The notes beneath the pieces were generated by a model. That model saw nothing but the letters and a program-made list of their open reading frames with translations, had not been told where the DNA came from and did not search any database. Below, in pieces: positions 25,228-31,718 of a DNA stretch of 31,718 nucleotides. Source of the DNA: AWTP1-9 sp035703165 (GTDB lineage: Bacteria; Bacteroidota; Bacteroidia; Chitinophagales; Chitinophagaceae). Numbering within the stretch: position 1 is the stretch's first letter; every line of letters begins with the position of its first letter. The stretch is from positions 1 to 31,718 of the forward strand of contig DASSYR010000067.1 in the NCBI GenBank assembly GCA_035703165.1. The letters are read 5' to 3'. Both the position numbers and the translations under genes were made by a program.

Positions 25228-27597
25228 ATGATAAAGAATTATATAAAAATAGCCTGGCGAAATCTTTTACAAAACAGGATTTTGTCATTTATTAACATAC
25301 TTGGTTTATCAATTGGTATGGCTGCTGTTTTAATCATTGCGCTTTACATAAAAACTGAGTCGGGATATGACAATTTTCATAAAAACCAATCTAATTTATA
25401 TCGGGTTGGCTTTAATTATTGGGCTGAAGGAAAATTGAGAGGTAATGCTCCGCAGTTTACCCCGCCTTTTGGACCAGATGCTGCCAGTGAGTTTCCCGAA
25501 ATCCAATCATTTGTGCGAATTTCTTCTGAGAAAACAGCTTATCTGTCGTATGGTGAAAAAACTTTGAAAGTAAGCGATATCCTTTATGCCGATTCTACTT
25601 TTTTTAATATTTTTTCATACCGCTTGAATAAGGGTAACTCCTTAACAGTATTAAAAGAGCCATTTTCGATTGTGCTTACGGAGAAGATAGCTAAAAACTT
25701 ATTTGGTGACGAGGAAGCAATTGGTAAAATTATAAAGCTTGATAACCAGACAGAATACATAGTAAGTGGTATTGCACAATCACCGCCCGTAAATTCGCAC
25801 TTAAATTATAATGCCTTACTTTCTTTTGTAACCCTGTACAAAGAGCCTGGTCATTTTATGGATTGGAATGGGGGGCAGCAATACACTACGTACTTGCAAT
25901 TAAAAAATGGGGTTAATCCCTTAGCATTGCAAAATAAGTTCCCTGCGTTTATGTGGAAACATATTAACCAGGATTATGCTGCAAGAGGTTTTAAAATTGA
26001 TGCATTGCTTCAGCCTGTAAAAGATATTCACCTGCATTACGACAGTAATTCTGACACTCTTCGAACCAATCTTTATGTATTTGGTTTAGTGTCCCTTTTT
26101 ATTTTGTTTATATCCTGCATTAATTATATAAATCTTACTACAGCCCAGTCTGTTAAAAGACTAAAAGAAATTGGAGTAAGAAAATTACTGGGCGCTCAAA
26201 AAGCGCACTTAATAAAACAATTTGTTGGAGAGGCAATACTGGTTGCTTTTATTGCTTTTATTATAACCCTTTTGTTGGTAATAATCTTATTGCCAATTTA
26301 CAAACAATTAACAGGAAAAGATATAATCCTTACCAGCGTAAGCACTTTGTCAATCGTTTTTGTTTTACTTATTGTTACTGTAATTACCGCTATAATTTCC
26401 GGGAGCTATATAGCTTTTTACCTGTCATCATTTAGCATAAGCAAAACATTTAAGGCATTGATGCCCAAAACTTCATCTCCTTTCAATTTCAGGAGGACGC
26501 TGATTGTAATACAATTTGTAATAACAACCGGGTTAATGGCAAGTGTATTAATCATATCACTTCAATTGCGCTATAGCAAAATGAAAAGCCTGGGTTTTGA
26601 TAGAAAGGAAATTATTGGCATTCCTTTAATTGGGGAAAATGCGGCAAAATCTTATTCATTATTGAAACAACAATTATTACAATTTCCTGAAATAAAGGAG
26701 GTGAGTGGGGTTTCCGAAATTCCTTATGATGGGATACAAAATAACGGTTTTATTCCGGAGGGTAGCCAAAATTCAATGGTTATCCATCAGCTTGACGGAG
26801 ATGAAAGTTTGCTGAAAACCTTTGGCATCAAGCTTATTTCCGGTAACTTTTTTTCGCAAAATGCACAAACATTAAGTAGTGGGTATGTAATTAACGAAAC
26901 ACTTGCAAAAACCCTTGGATGGTCAAATCCTATAGGTAAAACTATTACTCGTAATGGAGATCATAAAGTAATTGGTGTAGTAAAAGATTTTCATTTTGCT
27001 TCATTACACGATAAGATAGAACCCCTGATTATTACAAATAAACCATGGGATGGCAATTATTATTTATTGGCAGTTAAATACTCATCGTCACAGCCTTCGG
27101 TATTGATAAACAAAATAAAACAGTTATGGAAGACCACCCTGGGAGGCAATTCTTCTTTTGATTATTGGTTTTTGGATGATGCTTTTAACACGATATATAA
27201 AAGCGAACAAAAATTTCAGCAGTTATTTTTTTTCTTTTCCACTTTGTCCATAATTCTTTCTTTGGCGGGGATATTTGGCATGGTGTTATTAATGTTGCAA
27301 AGGCGTACTAAAGAATTTGGAATAAGGAAGGTATTGGGAGCAAATGTTGCTGATGTATTAAAAATTTCTACTGCCGAGTTTGTATGGTTAATTATTATTG
27401 CGGCTTTAATTGCAGCGCCGTTGTCCTGGTATTATACTACTAAGTGGCTTCAAAATTTTGCTTACCGTATAGAGCTAAGCTGGTGGATGTTTGCCGTAGC
27501 TTCTTTTGTTGTGTTGTTTTTGGCATTATTAATTATATCTATTCAGGCAAGTAAAACAGCATTGGCAAACCCGGTTAAAAGTTTGAGAACGGAATAA
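25228..27597 (+). CDS. MacB/FtsX-type ABC permease 2
   Basis: This 789-residue paralogue of the preceding gene starts 9 bp after its stop. The start reads MIKNYIKIAWRN, with TM helix at about 20-40. The first FtsX block is near 282-400 (EIGVRKLLGAQKAHLIKQF), the second from about 664 (EFGIRKVLGANVADVLKIS), ending in LANPVKSLRTE as in permease 1. Between them lie two periplasmic domains. The short gap suggests translational coupling. The periplasmic parts differ from permease 1 much more than the membrane and coupling segments do, which fits different partners or substrates, though I cannot say which. Confidence 0.9.
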   Translation: MIKNYIKIAWRNLLQNRILSFINILGLSIGMAAVLIIALYIKTESGYDNFHKNQSNLYRVGFNYWAEGKLRGNAPQFTPPFGPDAASEFPEIQSFVRISSEKTAYLSYGEKTLKVSDILYADSTFFNIFSYRLNKGNSLTVLKEPFSIVLTEKIAKNLFGDEEAIGKIIKLDNQTEYIVSGIAQSPPVNSHLNYNALLSFVTLYKEPGHFMDWNGGQQYTTYLQLKNGVNPLALQNKFPAFMWKHINQDYAARGFKIDALLQPVKDIHLHYDSNSDTLRTNLYVFGLVSLFILFISCINYINLTTAQSVKRLKEIGVRKLLGAQKAHLIKQFVGEAILVAFIAFIITLLLVIILLPIYKQLTGKDIILTSVSTLSIVFVLLIVTVITAIISGSYIAFYLSSFSISKTFKALMPKTSSPFNFRRTLIVIQFVITTGLMASVLIISLQLRYSKMKSLGFDRKEIIGIPLIGENAAKSYSLLKQQLLQFPEIKEVSGVSEIPYDGIQNNGFIPEGSQNSMVIHQLDGDESLLKTFGIKLISGNFFSQNAQTLSSGYVINETLAKTLGWSNPIGKTITRNGDHKVIGVVKDFHFASLHDKIEPLIITNKPWDGNYYLLAVKYSSSQPSVLINKIKQLWKTTLGGNSSFDYWFLDDAFNTIYKSEQKFQQLFFFFSTLSIILSLAGIFGMVLLMLQRRTKEFGIRKVLGANVADVLKISTAEFVWLIIIAALIAAPLSWYYTTKWLQNFAYRIELSWWMFAVASFVVLFLALLIISIQASKTALANPVKSLRTE

Positions 27598-27646
27598 TGC
27601 CCATTAATTATTAATTAATCTTTTTGTTGATAAGTAAAACACAATT

Positions 27647-30046
27647 ATGTTCAGAAATTATATTAAAACAGCATTCCGAAATTTATTTAAAAATAAATTG
27701 TACGCATTTATCAATGTATTCGGGTTAACAGTTGGGCTCGCTGCCTGTTTGTTAATTGGCGTTTTTATTACTCACGAACTCAGTTATGATAAGTTTCATA
27801 AAAATGCTGATCGTACTGTCCGTATAACGATGGAATATAAGTCGGCAGAGACCGTTAATACAGTTGCCACTACGGGTACGAAAGTGGGCCCGGAGTTTAA
27901 GAGAACATTTCCTGCAGTGGAAGAATATGCAAGAACATTTGTCAGTCATGGTATCATTAAAAACGGCCATAAAATTTTTGACGAACAAAGAATATTGTTT
28001 GCCGACCCGGCTTTTTTCAAAATTTTCTCTTTCAACCTGGTTGAAGGAAATGCTGAAACTGCCCTGGACGTTAAAGAAAAAATTGTGCTGACAAAATCAA
28101 TGGCTAAAAAATATTTTGGCAACGAAACAGCTGTAAATAAAGCCATCAATGTATTTGGTAAAGAAATGACGGTATCTGCTGTGTGTGAGGATGCTCCGCA
28201 AAACTCACAAATCAAATTTGATTTTGTAACACAGTTCCTCAATTTGGGAAACAATGTAAAAGAAGAAACCTGGTGGACAGCCAACTGGATTACTTATTTG
28301 TTAGTGAGGGATGAAAAAAGTATCCCGCAATTGCAAAAGCAGATTTCAGATTACATGAAAACATCCGCAGTTAAAACGGATGCCAGATTAGAAGGAAATA
28401 ATTATCTCACCTATCATTTGGAGCCGCTCACTAAAGTTCATCTCTATTCCCCATTAGATGGATTTGAGCCGAATGGAAAGATTATTTATATCTACATGTT
28501 TGGTGTGATAGCGTTACTGATTTTAATTATTGCCTGTGCTAATTATACTAATCTTGCCACTGCACAAGCAGCAGGCAGAAGCGGGGAAATAGGAATAAGA
28601 AAAGTAATGGGGGCATCCCGCAAACAAGTATTCTTTCAGTTTATTGGTGAATCTGTTTTAACAACATTAATTGCAGTTGCTTTGGCATTAGCGGTTGGAG
28701 TATTATTGATACCATACTTTAGTAATATAACAGGCAAGGCGTTTACACCTGCTTCATTGCTTCAACCACTGCCCATGATTTCATTAGCAGCATTTGCGGT
28801 GTTTGTAAGTTTCTTTGCAGGAATTTATCCTGCATTGGTTTTATCCGGCACAAAAATCATTGGCATATTAAAGAAAGGATTTTCTTTCACCGGTGGCAAT
28901 AACCTGTTGCGTAAAACTTTAATTGTTGCACAATTTGGTATTTCTGTTTTCCTGATTATTTACACCGTTATTATCATGCAGCAAATGAAGTTTATGCAAA
29001 CAAAGAACCTGGGTTATGAGAAAGATCATGTGGTGGTGCTGCCGATTGGGGGTAAGATATTAAATGATTTTGAAAACCTGAAGAATGCTTTTGCACAAGT
29101 GCCGGGTGTGGAAGGAGTAACTGCATCTTACGAAACGCCGGAGTATGTAGAGTGGGGTGATGGTGTGACAGCAATAGATGAAAAAGGTCAACATGATGTG
29201 TCCGTGAAGGCAATGCCGGTTGATTTAGACTTTACCAAAACACTCAAAATGCAAATAGTGGCAGGAAGAGATTTTACGCCATCAGATTTTGCTTTACTGG
29301 ATACCAATAACAACTCAGCCAATTACCAGCAACCTTACCTGATCAATGAATCCTTGGCTAAAAAAATTGGATGGACATCACAACAAGCGGTTGGAAGAAT
29401 AATTGAAAACAGGGCTAAAGGTCCGGTAGTGGGAGTGGTAAAAGATTTTAATTTCAGCAGTCTGCATGAACCAATTGGTCCTTTACTGATATTTCTTGGA
29501 AGAGATTTTTCCCGCACTTTTATGATTCGTATTAATGGTAATAATGTGCAGGGTACACTGGGCAAATTGGAAATGGTGTGGAAGCAACGCATACCCGACA
29601 GACCGTTTAGTTTTCATTTTTTAGACGAGGATTATAACAAATTGTATTTAGCCGAACAAAGAACAGCTTCTTTATTTTCTATTGCAGCCGGGCTGGCAAT
29701 TGTATTGGCTTGCTTAGGTTTATTTGGCCTGGCTGCCTTTACTACTGTACAACGGACTAAGGAGATAGGAATTAGAAGAGTGTTAGGGGCCAACATCAGT
29801 GATGTTACTTTTTTAATTGCAAAGAATTTTCTGCAATTAGTAGGAGTAGCCATTTTAATTGCCATACCACTTGCCTGGTGGGCCGGTGATAAATGGTTGC
29901 AGGATTTTGCATTCAGGATTCCGGTTAGTATAACCATATTTGTTGCAACGGCTGTTGTAACCATTTTCATCGCTTTGGTAACGGTAGGTTATCATACGGT
30001 TAGGACAGCACTGGCCAATCCTGTAAAATCATTAAGAACAGAATGA
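27647..30046 (+). CDS. MacB/FtsX-type ABC permease 3
   Basis: This 799-residue protein has the same layout. The start is MFRNYIKTAFRNLFKNKLY, close to permease 1. FtsX blocks are near 282-400 (EIGIRKVMGASRKQVFFQF) and from about 677 (EIGIRRVLGANISDVTFLI), ending in LANPVKSLRTE. It is separated from permease 2 by 49 bp, the longest gap within the permease series; that gap is AT-rich with no clear promoter. The periplasmic domains include TYHLEPLTKVHLYS, the short segment also found (as PLTDIHLHS and PVKDIHLHY) in permeases 1 and 2, just before the first FtsX block. Confidence 0.9.
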   Translation: MFRNYIKTAFRNLFKNKLYAFINVFGLTVGLAACLLIGVFITHELSYDKFHKNADRTVRITMEYKSAETVNTVATTGTKVGPEFKRTFPAVEEYARTFVSHGIIKNGHKIFDEQRILFADPAFFKIFSFNLVEGNAETALDVKEKIVLTKSMAKKYFGNETAVNKAINVFGKEMTVSAVCEDAPQNSQIKFDFVTQFLNLGNNVKEETWWTANWITYLLVRDEKSIPQLQKQISDYMKTSAVKTDARLEGNNYLTYHLEPLTKVHLYSPLDGFEPNGKIIYIYMFGVIALLILIIACANYTNLATAQAAGRSGEIGIRKVMGASRKQVFFQFIGESVLTTLIAVALALAVGVLLIPYFSNITGKAFTPASLLQPLPMISLAAFAVFVSFFAGIYPALVLSGTKIIGILKKGFSFTGGNNLLRKTLIVAQFGISVFLIIYTVIIMQQMKFMQTKNLGYEKDHVVVLPIGGKILNDFENLKNAFAQVPGVEGVTASYETPEYVEWGDGVTAIDEKGQHDVSVKAMPVDLDFTKTLKMQIVAGRDFTPSDFALLDTNNNSANYQQPYLINESLAKKIGWTSQQAVGRIIENRAKGPVVGVVKDFNFSSLHEPIGPLLIFLGRDFSRTFMIRINGNNVQGTLGKLEMVWKQRIPDRPFSFHFLDEDYNKLYLAEQRTASLFSIAAGLAIVLACLGLFGLAAFTTVQRTKEIGIRRVLGANISDVTFLIAKNFLQLVGVAILIAIPLAWWAGDKWLQDFAFRIPVSITIFVATAVVTIFIALVTVGYHTVRTALANPVKSLRTE

Positions 30047-30055
30047 ACTAATATT

Positions 30056-31718
30056 ATGATAAAGAATTTTTTTAAGATAGCCTGGCGCAATCTTTTTCGG
30101 AGCAAGGGCTTTTCGTTTATTAACATTTTAGGATTGGCCATTGGCATGGCTTCAGCTATTTTAATAATGTTGTGGATACAGCATGAAATCAGTTACGATC
30201 GGTTTCACAAAAAAAAGGATCGTATTTACGAAGTGTGGAATAAGGCGGCATTTGATGGAGAATTACTATGCTGGAATTATACGCCTAAGGTGCTAGGCGG
30301 AGCAATGTCGAGAGATATACCCGAGGTAGAAAGAACCGTAAGGGTAAATATTTCCAGCAACTTTTTATTTTCAGTAGGAGATAAGCGCTTAACTGCTAGA
30401 GGGAATATTGTTGATTCAGGATTTTTGGAGGTGTTTAGTTTCCCCTTACTGATTGGTAATGAAAAACAAGTTTTAAATGCCCCATCATCCATAGTGCTTA
30501 CCGAGAGTTTTGCAAAGAATTTGTTTGGCAGTGCTGCCAATGCCATGGGCAAAGTAGTTAAAATTGGTAATCAGGATAATAAAGACGATTTTACCGTTAC
30601 AGGTGTTTTAAAGGATATTCCTAATAATACCCGGTTCAATTTTGAATATTTATTACCCTGGGCTTATTTGAGAAAAACCGGAAATGATGATGAATCTTGG
30701 CAAAATAACTCTACCCGTAATTATGTACTGTTGAAAGAAAATGCAAACCCGGGTACTGCTGGTAACAAATTAAAACAGATCAAGTATCAATATACCAAAG
30801 AAGAAGATGATAAGAAATGGGAAATGTTTTTATACCCCATTAGCCGATGGCGGTTGTATTCCAATTTTACTAATGGAAAAGAAGACGGTGGTTTGATTGA
30901 TTTTGTAAAATTGTTTGCTGTTATTGCCTTATTCATTCTGCTGATTGCCTGTATCAACTTTATGAATTTAAGTACGGCCAGAAGTGAGAAGCGGGCCAAA
31001 GAAGTAGGAATACGTAAAGTAGTGGGAGCAAAAAAGCAATCCCTGGTAAGCCAGTTTATTGGTGAATCAGTTTTGCTTGCATTTATTGCTGCCATCTTTG
31101 CTATCATTATTGTTCAATTGGTATTACCAGCTTTTGGAAAGCTTACGGATAAAAAATTATTTATTAATTATACCGATTATTATTTTTGGTTGTACGGCAT
31201 CGGGTTTATTTTCTTTACCGGAATTATAGCAGGAAGTTACCCGGCATTCTTCCTGTCGTCATTTAACCCCTCTAAGGTTTTAAAAGGGACATTCAAATCG
31301 GCTAACGCCTTAATTACGCCCAGAAAGTTACTGGTTGTACTTCAGTTTACGTTTGCGATTATTCTTATTATTTGCACTACCATTGTTAAGCAGCAAATTG
31401 ATCATGCCCGAAACCGGGAGAGCGGTTATGCAAAGGATAATTTAGTGTATCATTTCTTAACTGGTGACTTAGGAAAGAATTATGAATTGGTAAAACATGA
31501 ATTGATTTCGTCCGGCATTGCCAAATCCGTTACAAAAACCAGTCAGCCTATAACGGAAAGTTGGGGCGGTGATGCGAGTTTTCAATGGGAAGGAAAAGCA
31601 GTTGATGATAAAACTACTTTTGACCGTTACATCGCCGATGAAGACCTGGGAATAACGGCAGGCTTCACTTTCGTGAAAGGAAGAGATTTTAATTTGAAGC
31701 AATTTCCTACGGATTCAT
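30056..31718 (+). CDS. MacB/FtsX-type ABC permease 4 (C-terminus beyond window)
   Basis: The frame from the ATG at 30056 is open through the right edge, 554 codons plus one base, so the gene is partial and is not a degraded copy. It starts MIKNFFKIAWRNLFRSKGFS, like permease 2, and has a TM helix (about 20-40), a first periplasmic domain with HEISYDRFHKKKDRIY, and an FtsX block near 281-400 with EVGIRKVVGAKKQSLVSQF. The segment ending at the window edge (GFTFVKGRDFNL) belongs to the second periplasmic domain. The second FtsX block must lie outside. It begins 9 bp after permease 3, and that junction closely matches the junction between permeases 1 and 2. Confidence 0.88.
   Translation, partial: MIKNFFKIAWRNLFRSKGFSFINILGLAIGMASAILIMLWIQHEISYDRFHKKKDRIYEVWNKAAFDGELLCWNYTPKVLGGAMSRDIPEVERTVRVNISSNFLFSVGDKRLTARGNIVDSGFLEVFSFPLLIGNEKQVLNAPSSIVLTESFAKNLFGSAANAMGKVVKIGNQDNKDDFTVTGVLKDIPNNTRFNFEYLLPWAYLRKTGNDDESWQNNSTRNYVLLKENANPGTAGNKLKQIKYQYTKEEDDKKWEMFLYPISRWRLYSNFTNGKEDGGLIDFVKLFAVIALFILLIACINFMNLSTARSEKRAKEVGIRKVVGAKKQSLVSQFIGESVLLAFIAAIFAIIIVQLVLPAFGKLTDKKLFINYTDYYFWLYGIGFIFFTGIIAGSYPAFFLSSFNPSKVLKGTFKSANALITPRKLLVVLQFTFAIILIICTTIVKQQIDHARNRESGYAKDNLVYHFLTGDLGKNYELVKHELISSGIAKSVTKTSQPITESWGGDASFQWEGKAVDDKTTFDRYIADEDLGITAGFTFVKGRDFNLKQFPTDS

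Noticed and set aside
1..31718. CRISPR array, insertion sequence, phage or toxin-antitoxin genes
   Set aside because: No regularly spaced repeats, transposase motifs, integrase or paired small toxin genes were seen.

Overview
The window looks like chromosomal DNA from a Bacteroidota bacterium, most likely of the Chitinophagaceae type. The basis is low GC content, little or no Shine-Dalgarno sequence, promoters of the TTTG / TAnnTTTG kind, and gene families typical of that group: a PafA-type phosphatase, a RagB/MacB-like permease series ending in NPVKSLRTE, an NtrC-type regulator, and a GH127 enzyme. This assignment is inference; no rRNA gene is present.

Region 1 (1-7822) is catabolic. A GH127 beta-L-arabinofuranosidase (partial, runs off the left edge) follows a 4-hydroxyproline 2-epimerase on the minus strand. 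An alpha-ketoglutarate semialdehyde dehydrogenase and a DapA-family deaminase/dehydratase form a second minus-strand unit, with a divergent AraC-type regulator. An alkylglycerol-monooxygenase-like membrane hydroxylase sits between the two units on the plus strand. Together these genes suggest use of hydroxyproline-rich, arabinosylated plant glycoproteins: arabinose is removed from hydroxyproline, and the imino acid is then epimerised and degraded to alpha-ketoglutarate. The D-hydroxyproline oxidase step is not in the window.

Region 2 (8089-12701) holds a PafA-type alkaline phosphatase with all its catalytic residues, a secreted CotH-kinase-like protein of unknown role, and a full-size MsbA-like ABC exporter. 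Region 3 (12860-17413) holds a lone tRNA-Glu with its own promoter and terminator on the minus strand, then gapA, a strong terminator, pgk, and a lemA-TPM-TPM membrane gene set.

Region 4 (17462-31718) is a signalling and export locus. A minus-strand NtrC-type response regulator and histidine kinase overlap by 11 bp. They are divergent from an operon encoding a membrane-fusion adaptor, a small putative secreted peptide, one MacB/LolD-type ATPase, and at least four tandem paralogous MacB/FtsX permeases, the last cut by the window end. The roughly 300-bp divergent region contains a 9-bp-arm palindrome, a perfect 15-bp direct repeat with a 22-bp period, a weak -24/-12 candidate, and a GC-rich leader stem-loop. 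This fits a sigma-54-dependent, enhancer-driven export operon.

Many reading frames extend upstream through TTG codons. I moved the starts of AraC, the CotH-like protein, the ABC exporter, gapA, pgk, lemA, the second TPM protein, the response regulator and the first permease to internal ATG codons, giving reasons in each entry.
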